Source of the DNA: Winogradskya humida
GTDB lineage: Bacteria; Actinomycetota; Actinomycetes; Mycobacteriales; Micromonosporaceae
Assembly: GCF_016862215.1 (NCBI RefSeq)
Contig: NZ_BOMN01000041.1
Coordinates: forward strand, 1-64,000
Direction: 5' to 3'
Length of the DNA stretch: 64,000 nucleotides
Shown here one piece after another: positions 31,990-40,988 of the stretch. Under the pieces are notes generated by a model that was not told the DNA's origin, searched no databases, and saw nothing but the letters and a program-made list of their open reading frames with translations. Positions within the stretch are counted from its first letter, which is position 1, and every line of letters begins with the position of its first letter. The translations under genes and the position numbers were made by a program.

Positions 31990-33881
31990 TTTTTGGCCTT
32001 GGTTGCGGAGGAGGGGGCGGTGGCGACGGTGAAGTTGTATTCGCGGGGGTCGGAGGGGGTGCCGTCGGCGTTGTGGCTGGTTACTTGGAGGGTTTTCCAG
32101 CCTTCGCTGTCCGGGGTGATGACGATGGTGGCCGTGCCGTCCGGGGCGGCGGTGACGGTCTGGTCGTCGCCGTATTCGTAGCTGTAGGTGTAGCTGTGGA
32201 CGGTGGGCTGGGCGGGGTGGAAGGTGAAGGTGCCGGGGATGCCGGGGCCGCCGGCATCCGTGCCTTCCGGGTAGTCGGGGGAGGTGATGATCGGGGCGTC
32301 GGAGACCTGGAAGGTGAGGGTGCGTTCGGCGGAGGTGGTGCCGTTGGAGAAGTGGGTGCGGGCGCGGAGGGTGTTGTCGCCGGCGTGGTCGGGGGTCACC
32401 GTGATGTAGGCGCCGCCCGAGTCGGACGGGGCGGTGAGTTCGGGGCCGTCGTTGAAGTGGTAGCTGTAGGAGGCGATGCCCGGGGCGGGGCTGTGGATGT
32501 TGATGGTCAGGGGGCGGCCGATGCCGTCGACCGGGGGCCAGGAGCCGGAGCCTGCGACGGTGATGGTGGGCACGGGGTCGAGCACTGTCGCGTTGACGTG
32601 GGTCTCGTCGGAGACCGTGCCGGTGGTGGTGAGCGAGGTGACCGTGACGGCGACGGTGCCCGGGGCGGGTGGTGTCCAGCGGACCACGGCCGTGCCGTCG
32701 GGGCCGGCGGGGACGACGCGGGTCGGCTCGGAGCCGGCGGTGAAACGGTATGTCGCGACGTCGGCGCTTCGCGGGGTCAGCGTGAGGGTGCTTTCGCGGC
32801 CGGCGACCCCGCCGGTGCCCGGCCAGAGGAGGTCGTCCGATGTGACGCGCGGAGCGTCGCTGACCGTGAAGGTCTTGGTCGCCTGGCTGAGTGGCGCGTC
32901 GCCCTCGAACGATCGGGCCGTCACCGTCACCTCACCCTTGGCGGTCACCGTCAGCGGAACCTCGGCGGCCACCTGGCTGGTGCCTTCCGCCACGGCCGGC
33001 ACCCGGATCTCGGCGGCGTCACCGACCCGGTAGCCGAAGGATGTCACCGTGGTCGCGCCGGTGGCGAGGCGCAGGGTGCCAGGCAGGCCGACACCGGCCA
33101 CGTCCAGCGCGATGCCCGGCCGGATCTCGCGCACGGCGAAGGTGTAGGACGTTTCGGGGCTGCGGTTCTTCGCGGCGTCGAGGGCCGTCACATACAGGGA
33201 GACGATCCCGTCACGCGTCGGGGTGTATTCGATGGTGACGGGAGCGCCCGGTGCCGGCGCCGGGATGACCGTCTGGGGGTTCGAGCTGCTACGCCACACG
33301 TACGCGACCACATCCGGGTCGCCCTCGGCGTCGAAGCGGAACGTGCCGGGTTTCCCGACTCCGTTGTGGAACGAGCCGTCGGCGGGGTATTCGGCGGAGG
33401 AGACGACCGGGCCCTTGGCCGGGGCGACGGCGTCGACGCGCATGAAGCACGGCGCTGACCAGTCGGTGACATTGGTGCCGTCGGTGGCCTGGGCCTGGAA
33501 AGCCAGCACGGTGCCGTGGGCGAATTCGGACGGGCGCCACTCCTTGCGGGCCGGGCCGCTGTAACCGGAGACCGAGCCCACGACCACTTGGCGCTGGTCG
33601 GGGTGGTCGACCGGCCAGATGGCGAAGCGGGCCTGCGGGGAGTAGGTGTCGGGATCGCTGACCTCGGCGGACAGGTAGACCGAGGCGGCGCCGGGGATCA
33701 CGGTGGGTGCGTCCTGGGCGGCGCAGGCGTTCTGGTCGTAGAGCTTGACGTCGCTGATGGTGGGTGGATTGTTGACCGCCGCGTGGGCCGGCGCGGCGGT
33801 CACAAACACCGCCGCGTGGGCCGGTGCGGCGGTCAGTAACACCAGTGCCAGGGCAGCCGTAGCCCCTTTGAGCACAATCAC
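31986..33881 (-). CDS. Secreted multi-domain beta-sandwich (Ig-like) protein
   Basis: This 631-residue protein has a Sec signal in which the segment TAAPAHAAV is duplicated, then a series of Ig/Big-like beta-sandwich domains separated by SDAP-type linkers (SDAPRVTSDDLLWPG, SDAPIITSPDYPEG). One domain at about 250-345 resembles the domain shared with the two downstream genes (TSFGYRVGDAAEIRVPA). It ends in a Lys-rich tail without an anchor. It is probably a surface or matrix protein; nothing in it is catalytic. It overlaps the following gene by ATGA. Confidence 0.8.
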   Translation of the reverse strand: MIVLKGATAALALVLLTAAPAHAAVFVTAAPAHAAVNNPPTISDVKLYDQNACAAQDAPTVIPGAASVYLSAEVSDPDTYSPQARFAIWPVDHPDQRQVVVGSVSGYSGPARKEWRPSEFAHGTVLAFQAQATDGTNVTDWSAPCFMRVDAVAPAKGPVVSSAEYPADGSFHNGVGKPGTFRFDAEGDPDVVAYVWRSSSNPQTVIPAPAPGAPVTIEYTPTRDGIVSLYVTALDAAKNRSPETSYTFAVREIRPGIALDVAGVGLPGTLRLATGATTVTSFGYRVGDAAEIRVPAVAEGTSQVAAEVPLTVTAKGEVTVTARSFEGDAPLSQATKTFTVSDAPRVTSDDLLWPGTGGVAGRESTLTLTPRSADVATYRFTAGSEPTRVVPAGPDGTAVVRWTPPAPGTVAVTVTSLTTTGTVSDETHVNATVLDPVPTITVAGSGSWPPVDGIGRPLTINIHSPAPGIASYSYHFNDGPELTAPSDSGGAYITVTPDHAGDNTLRARTHFSNGTTSAERTLTFQVSDAPIITSPDYPEGTDAGGPGIPGTFTFHPAQPTVHSYTYSYEYGDDQTVTAAPDGTATIVITPDSEGWKTLQVTSHNADGTPSDPREYNFTVATAPSSATKAKK

Positions 33882-33945
33882 TGTCGATGTCCTCCCCGTT
33901 AGAAGTACCGCAGAATCTAGCGGGCGGGTACGACAGGAATCAGGA

Positions 33946-34971
33946 CTACGGAGCCACTTTGGACACGTACTCCGTGGTGTAGGTCTTGCTCAGTTCGACC
34001 TGGTCCTTCTTGCCCTTGACGTTGGGGGAGAAGAGGCTGAGCACTTCGAGGACGTTGCGGGCGCCCTCCTCCTTCATCAGGCCGTCGCCGTTGAACATGC
34101 CGATGCTGTCCTGGACGGCCTTGACGTAGAGGTCGGGGTTGCCCGCCGCGTACTCCTTGGGCATCTTGGCCGCGATCTCCTCGGGCTTGTGGGCGTCGAT
34201 CCAGCGGAGTGTCTTGACCAGGGCGTTGGCAAGTTTCTGGACGGCCTCGGGGTGTTCGCCGACCCAGCCGCAGTCCATGTAGAGGGAACTCGCCGGGTAG
34301 AGGCCACCGAGCGCGGCTTTCGTACCCTCCTCCGTACGCATATCGATCAGCACTTTGCCTTTGCCTGTGCTGACGAGCTGGGCCGCCGTGGGGTCGGTGG
34401 TCATGCCGGCGTCGATGCCGCCGTTGTCGATCGCGGCGATGAACGTCTGGCCCGCACCTGCCTTGACCGTGGTGTAGTCGCCGCTCTCAAGCCCGGCCTT
34501 GGTGGCGAGGTACTGCGTGAGGAAGTCGGTGGAGGAGCCGGGGCTGGTGACGCCGAGCTTCTTGCCCTTGAAGTCGGCCGGGCTCTTGACGTCGGAGTCC
34601 TTGCCGACGATCTCGACCTCGCCGGGTACGTCGGCGAACTGCACCACGCTCTCGATGCACTTGCCCTTGGTCTGCAGATCGATGGTGTGGTCGTAGAAGC
34701 CCACGACGCCCTGCACGTCACCGGCGATCAGGACGTTCTCGGCGGTCGCGCCGGAGGGTTCGGTGAGCAGCTGGACCTGCAGCCCCTCGGCCTTGAAGTA
34801 GCCGAGTTGCTCGGTCAGCTTCGCGGGCAGGTAGATGACTTTGTCGATGCCACCGACCATGATCCTGATCGACGGGAGCGTGCCGTCGCCGCCCGTGTCG
34901 TCGGGGCCGGTGCCGCGGCAACCGGTCAGCGCCAGGGTGGTGCAGCAGAGCAGTGCCAGGACTTTACGCAT
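33946..34971 (-). CDS. NitT/TauT-type ABC substrate-binding lipoprotein
   Basis: This 341-residue NMT1/THI5-like binding protein has a lipobox (LALTGC) and family motifs DKVIYLPAKLTEQLGYFKAEGL, KGKKLGVTSPGSSTDFL and GGIDAGMTTDPTAAQL. The family binds nitrate, sulfonates, pyrimidine precursors or aromatic acids; the ligand cannot be read here. It is the last gene of an SBP-permease-ATPase operon whose genes overlap by 8-11 bases. A two-component system related to citrate/dicarboxylate sensors lies divergently upstream of the operon. Confidence 0.9.
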   Translation of the reverse strand: MRKVLALLCCTTLALTGCRGTGPDDTGGDGTLPSIRIMVGGIDKVIYLPAKLTEQLGYFKAEGLQVQLLTEPSGATAENVLIAGDVQGVVGFYDHTIDLQTKGKCIESVVQFADVPGEVEIVGKDSDVKSPADFKGKKLGVTSPGSSTDFLTQYLATKAGLESGDYTTVKAGAGQTFIAAIDNGGIDAGMTTDPTAAQLVSTGKGKVLIDMRTEEGTKAALGGLYPASSLYMDCGWVGEHPEAVQKLANALVKTLRWIDAHKPEEIAAKMPKEYAAGNPDLYVKAVQDSIGMFNGDGLMKEEGARNVLEVLSLFSPNVKGKKDQVELSKTYTTEYVSKVAP

Positions 34972-35806
34972 TCTCGGCTCCTTGCAGGGCGGGCGGCCGC
35001 CAGCGCAGCAGCCGGTTCTCGAGCAGCGTCAGCAGCCACTCGGCGAGCAGGGCGATCACGGTGGTGATGATCATTCCGGCGTAGATGCCGGCCGCGTCGA
35101 ACGTGCCCTGGGCGTTCGCGATCAGCAGGCCGAGGCCCTTGTCGGCGCCCGCGTACTCGCCGACCACCGCGCCGATCAGCGCGAAGCCGAACGCCGCGTG
35201 CAGCGACGCGAAGATCCAGGAGGTGGCGCTGGGCACGACGATCGAGGTCAGCACCTGCGAGCGGGAGGCGCCCAGGATGCGGGCGTTGTTGACCAGGTTG
35301 CGGTCCACCTCGCGGGCGCCCTGGAAGGCGTTGAAGAAGACCGCGAAGAAGACCAGGACGACGGCGGTGGCGACCTTCGAGGTCAGGCCCAGTCCGAACC
35401 AGATGACGAAGAGCGAGGCGAGCACGATGCGCGGCACCGCGTTGGCAGCCTTGATGAACGGTGCCGCCACGTCCGCGGCGAACCGGGCCCGGCCGAGCAG
35501 GATGCCGAGGACCACGCCGCCGATCGCGCCGATGATGAAGCCGAGCACGGCCTCCTGCAGGGTGGTGGCGATCTGGATCCAGACCGAGCCGAACGCCGTT
35601 CCCTCGGTGAACCAGTCGACCAGCCGCTCCCAGATCAGCGTCGGCTTGGAGTAGAAGAACGGGTCGATCCAGTGCGAAGCCGTCAGCTCCCAACTGCCCA
35701 GCCAGACCACAACGACTGCTACGCGTACGCCCCAGAGCTTGCCCAATCGCCGGCGGCGAACCGACCCCGTGGAAAGAACGGGCGGCGCCAGAGTCTCAGC
35801 TTGCAC
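34964..35806 (-). CDS. NitT/TauT-type ABC permease
   Basis: This 280-residue SsuC/TauC-like permease has six membrane helices and the cytoplasmic EAA-type loop REVDRNLVNNARILGASRSQVLTSIVVPSA. It overlaps the ATPase gene upstream (11 bases) and the binding-protein gene downstream (8 bases), so the three are a single translational unit. Confidence 0.92.
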   Translation of the reverse strand: MQAETLAPPVLSTGSVRRRRLGKLWGVRVAVVVVWLGSWELTASHWIDPFFYSKPTLIWERLVDWFTEGTAFGSVWIQIATTLQEAVLGFIIGAIGGVVLGILLGRARFAADVAAPFIKAANAVPRIVLASLFVIWFGLGLTSKVATAVVLVFFAVFFNAFQGAREVDRNLVNNARILGASRSQVLTSIVVPSATSWIFASLHAAFGFALIGAVVGEYAGADKGLGLLIANAQGTFDAAGIYAGMIITTVIALLAEWLLTLLENRLLRWRPPALQGAENA

Positions 35807-36596
35807 GGCCCATCGCCTCCGCCCGCGCCCGAGCGACCTCTTCGCGCAGCGTGTCCCAGATCTCGCGGTACGCGGCGACGAATTCCGGGGTCAACCGGAT
35901 CTCCTCGACGTCCCGCGGCCGGGGCAGCGGCACGTCGAAGATCGCCTTGACCGTCGCCGGGCTGGAGGTCATCACGACGACCCGGTCGGCGAGCGCGATC
36001 GCCTCCTCGAGATCGTGGGTGACGAAGATGACCGCGGCACCCGTACCCGCCCAGAGCCGTAACAGCTCGTCCTGCATCAGCGCCCGGGTCTGCACGTCCA
36101 GCGCGCTGAACGGCTCGTCCATCAGCATGATCTTCGGCTCGTTGACCAGCGTCTGCGCGAGCGCGACCCGTTTGCGCATGCCGCCGGAGAGCTGATGCGG
36201 GTAGTACTTCGCGAACGCCGCCAGCCCGACCCGCTCGACCCAGACCATGGCCTTCTCGCGAGCCTGCTGTTTGCCGAGTCCCCGGAACCGTGGCCCGGCG
36301 GCGACGTTGTCGAGAACCGAGCGCCAGGGCAGCACGGCATCGGACTGGAACATGTAGCCGACACCGTCCGGGATGCCCCGGACCGGCTCGCCGTTGACGT
36401 CGACCTCGCCGCTGGACGCCGGTTCGAGCCCGGAGACCAGCGACAGGGTGGTGGACTTGCCGCAGCCGGTCGGCCCGACCACGGCGACGAACTCGCCCGC
36501 GTCCACGGTGAAGGTGAGGTCCCGGACGGCGGTGTGCGGTTCGCCGCCGGTGCCGGGAAAACGTTTAGTGGCGTTACGCAGCGATATCACGCTCAT
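35796..36596 (-). CDS. NitT/TauT-type ABC ATPase
   Basis: This 266-residue ATPase has Walker A GPTGCGKST, signature LSGGMRKRVALAQ, Walker B ILMDEPFSALD and the H-loop FVTHDLEEA, as in SsuB/TauB. ATG 36596 follows GGGAG and matches the family start; the frame upstream is not homologous. It is the first gene of the transporter operon and diverges from the sensor kinase gene. Confidence 0.93.
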   Translation of the reverse strand: MSVISLRNATKRFPGTGGEPHTAVRDLTFTVDAGEFVAVVGPTGCGKSTTLSLVSGLEPASSGEVDVNGEPVRGIPDGVGYMFQSDAVLPWRSVLDNVAAGPRFRGLGKQQAREKAMVWVERVGLAAFAKYYPHQLSGGMRKRVALAQTLVNEPKIMLMDEPFSALDVQTRALMQDELLRLWAGTGAAVIFVTHDLEEAIALADRVVVMTSSPATVKAIFDVPLPRPRDVEEIRLTPEFVAAYREIWDTLREEVARARAEAMGRAS

Positions 36597-36714
36597 GCGA
36601 CGCTCCCATCGTGTTTCCTCAATATTTCGTAGCGCCGACGCGCTGAACACCCTCCGCGGCGTTGACCGCGTATTGCGCGTTTTGCTCGCGGCTCCCCGGC
36701 GGTACGCTCCGGCC

Positions 36715-37986
36715 ATGTTTCGCCGGCGTTACCGGATCTCCTTGGTGCGACAGGCCTTGGCGTTGCAGGCGGCCGTGTTGCTCCTGGTGGTCGGGCTCGG
36801 ATTCGCCCTGGTCGCCCGGTTCTTCGATCAGGAACTGACGGATCAGTACGCCACCCGCGCGCTCGCCGTCGCCCGCACCCTCGCCGCCGACCCGCTGATC
36901 GCCCAGGCTGCCGCGGCCGACGACCCCGGGCACGTGTTACCGGCCCGGGCCGAAGCCGCGCGCTCGGCCAGTGGCGCCCTGTTCGTCGTCATCACCAACC
37001 GCTTCGGCCTGCGGCTCGCCCACCCCAACCCGGACCGCCTCTACGAACCGGTCAGCACCGACCCGTCCGCGGTCCTCAACGGACACGACACCATCAGCGT
37101 CGAACGCGGCACCCTCGGCCTGTCGGCCCGCGGCAAAACCCCGCTGCGCGATGGTCAGGGCCGGATAGTCGGCGAGGTCAGCGTGGGTTTCAAGACAGAT
37201 CAGATCCGCGGGTACGTGCTGAGCCGCCTGGGTGTCGCCGCTCTGCTCGCGGGCTGCGCGCTGCTGCTCGGCATCGGCGGCTCAGCCCTGCTCACCAGGC
37301 GGCTGAAACGGCTCACCCTGGGCCTCGAACCGCACGAGATGGCCGCACTCATCCGTGAGCGCGAGGAGCTCGACGCCGTACGCACGCTCAGCACCGCCCT
37401 CCGCGCCCAGCGTCACGAGTTCGCCAACCGCCTGCACGTGTTGTCGGGCCTGCTCCAGAACGGTCACCACGGCGAGGCCCTCGAATTCCTGCACGCCGTC
37501 ACCTCACCGGTCCCGCCCGCCGACTCCACGGTGGACGACCCATACCTGCAGGCTTTCGTCGCGGCGAAGACGGCGGAAGCTGCCGAGAAGGACGTGCGGC
37601 TGACGCTCGCGGACACCACGTGGGTCGGCGCCCGGGTGACCGCGCCGGTGGAGGTGACCACGGTGCTCGGCATCCTCGTGGACAACGCGCTCGAAGCCGC
37701 CCGGCTCGGCCCCCGCCGCCCCGCGTGGGTCGACCTGGCGCTGCTGGAGGACGACACCGCGCTACACATCTCGGTCGTGGACTCGGGTCCGGGCGTACCC
37801 GTCGATCTGGTCGAAAAGATCTTCACCGCCGGCGTCTCCACCCGCGACGGCGACGGCCGGGGCCTCGGCCTCGCCCTGGCCCGCCAGGCAGCCCGCAAAC
37901 TCGGCGGTGACGTCCGGCTGGCCCGGGCGGCCGGCGACGGCCACGGCGCGATCCTCGAAGCCCGCCTCCCCGGAGCCCTCTCATGA
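36715..37986 (+). CDS. CitA/DcuS-family sensor histidine kinase
   Basis: This 423-residue kinase has two membrane helices (LALQAAVLLLVVGLGFALVA and GVAALLAGCALLLGIGGSAL) flanking an extracytoplasmic PAS-like domain with the citrate/dicarboxylate-sensor motif RFGLRLAHPNPDRLYEP. A SpoOB-type phosphoacceptor helix (LRAQRHEFANRLHVLSGLLQ) and an ATPase domain (ILVDNALEAA, DSGPGVP, GRGLGLALARQ) follow. The linker cytoplasmic PAS of CitA seems absent. It probably senses a carboxylate and signals to the regulator encoded 25 bases downstream. Confidence 0.92.
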   Translation: MFRRRYRISLVRQALALQAAVLLLVVGLGFALVARFFDQELTDQYATRALAVARTLAADPLIAQAAAADDPGHVLPARAEAARSASGALFVVITNRFGLRLAHPNPDRLYEPVSTDPSAVLNGHDTISVERGTLGLSARGKTPLRDGQGRIVGEVSVGFKTDQIRGYVLSRLGVAALLAGCALLLGIGGSALLTRRLKRLTLGLEPHEMAALIREREELDAVRTLSTALRAQRHEFANRLHVLSGLLQNGHHGEALEFLHAVTSPVPPADSTVDDPYLQAFVAAKTAEAAEKDVRLTLADTTWVGARVTAPVEVTTVLGILVDNALEAARLGPRRPAWVDLALLEDDTALHISVVDSGPGVPVDLVEKIFTAGVSTRDGDGRGLGLALARQAARKLGGDVRLARAAGDGHGAILEARLPGALS

Positions 37987-38011
37987 CTTTCCGCGCTTCT
38001 GGAGGCCTCGC

Positions 38012-38674
38012 GTGATCGCCGTCCTGGTCGTCGAGGACGACTTCCGGGTGGCCAAGGTCCACGTCGACTTCACCCACCGCGTCGACGGCTTCACGGTCAC
38101 GGCAACGGCCCGCACGGCCGCCGAAGCCCGCGCGATCCTCGCGACGACCCCGGTTGACCTGGTCCTGCTCGACACGTTCCTGCCCGACGAGTCCGGCCTC
38201 GACCTGCTCCGCGACCTGACCGTCGACACCATCATGCTCACCGCGGCCAGCGACGCGGGGACCGTACGCACGGCCTACGCGCGAGGCGCCCTGAACTTCC
38301 TGGTCAAACCGTTCACGGCGGAGCAGCTGGGCGAGCGGCTCTCGGCGTACAAACATTATCGGTCTGTCCTGTCCGGAGACCGCACCCTCAGCCAGGACGA
38401 GATCGACCGCTGCTGGCGCCTCCTGCACGAAGCCGACCGTCCAGCAGCCCCCAAAGGCCAATCCGCGGTCACCGTACGGTTGGTGAGCGCTGCCCTCCGC
38501 CAAGCCACCGGCCCCCGCACCGCCGCCGAGATCGCCGACGAACTGGGCATCTCCCGAGCGACCGCCCAGCGCTACCTGGCCGCCCTCGCCCGCGACGGCA
38601 CCGCCGAGATGCGCCTGCGCTACGGCGCCACCGGCCGCCCGGAACACCGCTACCGCTGGCTCGCCCCACCCTGA
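38012..38674 (+). CDS. CitB/DcuR-family response regulator
   Basis: This 220-residue regulator starts at GTG after GGAGG. The receiver domain has VEDDFRVAKVH, phospho-Asp in DLVLLDTFLPDESG and Lys in FLVKPFT. A C-terminal winged-helix (GPRTAAEIADELGISRATAQRYLAAL) is typical of the CitB group. It is the partner of the adjacent kinase and may activate the divergent ABC transporter. Confidence 0.92.
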   Translation: MIAVLVVEDDFRVAKVHVDFTHRVDGFTVTATARTAAEARAILATTPVDLVLLDTFLPDESGLDLLRDLTVDTIMLTAASDAGTVRTAYARGALNFLVKPFTAEQLGERLSAYKHYRSVLSGDRTLSQDEIDRCWRLLHEADRPAAPKGQSAVTVRLVSAALRQATGPRTAAEIADELGISRATAQRYLAALARDGTAEMRLRYGATGRPEHRYRWLAPP

Positions 38675-38802
38675 TCACCCGGAAACCGTCCCTCTTTTTG
38701 CGTGTGCTCCGGCCGATCGTTCCGAAACCACCGCCGAACAGTTCCGGCGGCGTTCAGCCGGGTCGCCACGCGTTACTCTTCCTCGATGTCCACCGAGGAG
38801 GC

Positions 38803-39354
38803 GTGATCAGCTTGACGCCGTTACGAGAGAGCCTTTCTTCGCTCCGGCCTCAAGCAGCTCAGGCTGCGGCCGAGGTGCCGGAATGGTTGTCGATCAGCGT
38901 CAGGTTCATCTTTTCCTGGGTCATCCTCATGCCGATCGCCGTGATCGCGGGTGGCAAGCTGCTGGGTCAGCTCTTCAAGCTCGACGGTCAGGATGACGAT
39001 TCTTTCCGGATCAGGGTCCCTCCGGTGCTGAAGTTCTCTGCGAAGAAGGAGGAGGTGCTCCTCGGCGTCGCGTTGTTCATCATCGACCTCTTTCTGGTCG
39101 GCGCGTTCTTCGGCGAGGACACCTACCTGCTGTTCAAACGAGAGTTCGGTGTCGACCCCGGACAGTTCAACTCGATCTGTACGTTCTCGTCGTTCCTGTC
39201 CGTGCTGGTCTCCACGACGATCCTGCTGGTGTCGAAGGGGTTCGGCCAGCTCCGCCGGATCCGGCCCGACCCGGTGATCAAAGAACACGAAGAATTGATC
39301 GAGCAATTGCGTAAGGACGACCCGCAGAAGAATGCAGGGAGCCGGAATGACTGA
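38803..39354 (+). CDS. Membrane protein paired with a ParA-like ATPase
   Basis: This 183-residue protein begins at GTG after GAGGAGG. It has three probable membrane helices (ISVRFIFSWVILMPIAVIAG, VLLGVALFIIDLFLVGAFFG, FLSVLVSTTILLVSKGF) and a charged C-terminal coil (DPVIKEHEELIEQLRKDD). I do not recognise the family. Its last eight bases overlap the start of the ParA-like gene, so the two products are expected to work together at the membrane. Confidence 0.75.
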   Translation: MISLTPLRESLSSLRPQAAQAAAEVPEWLSISVRFIFSWVILMPIAVIAGGKLLGQLFKLDGQDDDSFRIRVPPVLKFSAKKEEVLLGVALFIIDLFLVGAFFGEDTYLLFKREFGVDPGQFNSICTFSSFLSVLVSTTILLVSKGFGQLRRIRPDPVIKEHEELIEQLRKDDPQKNAGSRND

Positions 39355-40456
39355 GCTGGGCCGCTATCGATCGTCCGCCGAGTTGCCGCGTGGCATGGCC
39401 TTCGTATCGGGTAAGGGCGGTTCCGGAAAAACGCTGATCGCCGCCGAAGTGGCGTCAATTCTGAGCAGATACCACGAGGTGTGCCTCGTGGACGCGGATG
39501 TCGGCACGGCGGGTCTGTCCTATTATCTCGGTCTGAAGTACGTGCGCAATATTCGCAAGGGCCTGTCCGATCTGCTGCTCCGGCCGAGCCCCGAGCCGCC
39601 GGCAGCCTATGTGCAGCCGATTATCGGCCGTTCCGCTCGCTCCGACTTCTTTGAATCGGTCTCGCTCCTGCCCCTCGGCGATCATCGAAGGATCACCCGG
39701 GCCCTGCGCGACAACCACGAGCGACCGAACTTCGCCTTCCGGATAAGCTCTGTCGTCGAACAACTCATGGTCGAGAATCCACTGGTGGTGGTCGACTGCC
39801 GAGGCGGGATCGACGACGAGTCGATCGCGGTCTGTCAGGCCGTCGACGACATCTTCCTCATCGTCGAGAGCGACACGACCTCGTTCCAGGCATCCCGGCA
39901 TCTTGTCGACACGCTCAGCGACCTGGACCTGGTCCACAAGCTGCGGGGCTTCATCATCAACAAGGTCTACTCGAACCCCGAGGCGGTGATCCGGGCGGGC
40001 GCCGGCGACTTCGGTTCACAGTTTCTGGTCGCGATTCCGTTCGACTTCGCCGCCACCAGGTCATTTTTGATCGGCGATCTGCCGGGGCAGGGTTCTGCCT
40101 TCGCCGTTCACGTCCAAGAGGCGCTGAGCAAGGCCTACCCGGAAGTCGTGCCCCGCCCCACCGGCCAGGTGTGGAGCGAGAAGGACTACGACGGTCTCGA
40201 CACTGTCGCGCCCGAGAGCAGCCGTGGCGGCATCCTGCTCAGCGTCCTGCTGGTCACGCTTGCCACGGTGATGTTGCTCAGCGAGGTATTCGGCACCGGC
40301 CTGGGCCTGCTCCAACTGCGCCTGGGGCTGACCGCCATGGTGCTGCTGGGTGTGGCGGCGGGCGCGGAGCCGAGCCGGCGGGCTGTCGGATGGCTGATCG
40401 GCAGGTACCTCAAAGCCTTCAGCCCGCGCCGCGCCGACAGGACGGCCCACCGGTGA
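39347..40456 (+). CDS. ParA/MinD-like ATPase with C-terminal membrane segments
   Basis: This 369-residue P-loop ATPase has the deviant Walker A SGKGGSGKT (21-29), the switch VDADVGTAGLSYYL (48-61) and VVVDCRGGIDDES as Walker B. Unlike ParA, MinD or Soj, it ends with two hydrophobic helices (LLSVLLVTLATVMLLSEVF and LGLTAMVLLGVAAGAE) and a basic tail. No ParB or parS-like element is nearby, which argues against chromosome partition. It may position or regulate the membrane partner encoded upstream. Confidence 0.8.
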   Translation: MTELGRYRSSAELPRGMAFVSGKGGSGKTLIAAEVASILSRYHEVCLVDADVGTAGLSYYLGLKYVRNIRKGLSDLLLRPSPEPPAAYVQPIIGRSARSDFFESVSLLPLGDHRRITRALRDNHERPNFAFRISSVVEQLMVENPLVVVDCRGGIDDESIAVCQAVDDIFLIVESDTTSFQASRHLVDTLSDLDLVHKLRGFIINKVYSNPEAVIRAGAGDFGSQFLVAIPFDFAATRSFLIGDLPGQGSAFAVHVQEALSKAYPEVVPRPTGQVWSEKDYDGLDTVAPESSRGGILLSVLLVTLATVMLLSEVFGTGLGLLQLRLGLTAMVLLGVAAGAEPSRRAVGWLIGRYLKAFSPRRADRTAHR

Positions 40457-40519
40457 GGTTCACCATGGGCACAGCTCTTCCTCAGCGGGTGCTCAGTCTG
40501 GCGGGCTAGCGTCGGGGGC

Positions 40520-40906
40520 ATGGAAGAGGAACGAGCCACCCGAGTCGTTGCTTCGCTGCGGGACCGCAACGTCTTCGCGCACGTCAAGCTGCCGCATGCC
40601 GGCATCACTCAGTACGGGATCCGGGTTGTGCTGCCCGACGGTCGCGAGGCGATCTGGGACAACGACGGCACCGCCGGGCTCGAGGCGCAGATCATGCGGG
40701 ACGGGGTCCTGGTCGGCTTCGTGCCGTCGATCCCCGGCTCGGAGAATTTCGGCGACGAGCAGATCATCACAGCCATCGCCGGCGCGGACTACGACCAGCC
40801 GATCGGTCGTTCCAGCCCGGTCAACCGCACGGGCGGCGGCCGGGTCAGCGCCCCACCGCGACCGCTCGGTCTCGCCGATCGGCTGCGGCGGACCTTCCGC
40901 AACTGA
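40520..40906 (+). CDS. Hypothetical protein
   Basis: This 128-residue soluble protein has an N-terminal alpha/beta part (VVASLRDRNVFAHVKLPHAG, GIRVVLPDGREAIWDNDGTAGLEAQI) and a basic C-terminal tail (RPLGLADRLRRTFRN). It has no signal, membrane segment or recognised catalytic motif. It is convergent with the DUF6510 gene. Function unknown. Confidence 0.72.
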   Translation: MEEERATRVVASLRDRNVFAHVKLPHAGITQYGIRVVLPDGREAIWDNDGTAGLEAQIMRDGVLVGFVPSIPGSENFGDEQIITAIAGADYDQPIGRSSPVNRTGGGRVSAPPRPLGLADRLRRTFRN

Positions 40907-40988
40907 AGCCGCCACAGCCCACCTCAGCTCGGCCGCGCCGCGCTTACTCCGGGCTGGCCGCGCTGCTGCCCGGGCGCGGCCTGGCCGC

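Noticed and set aside
39347..40456. Chromosome or plasmid partition locus
   Set aside because: A ParA-like ATPase is present, but there is no ParB, no parS-like palindromes and no replication gene.
40931..40981. Terminator between the convergent genes at 40.9 kb
   Set aside because: GGCCGCGC/GCGCGGCC arms exist, but the loop is 35 bases and no U-run follows; too weak in GC-rich DNA.
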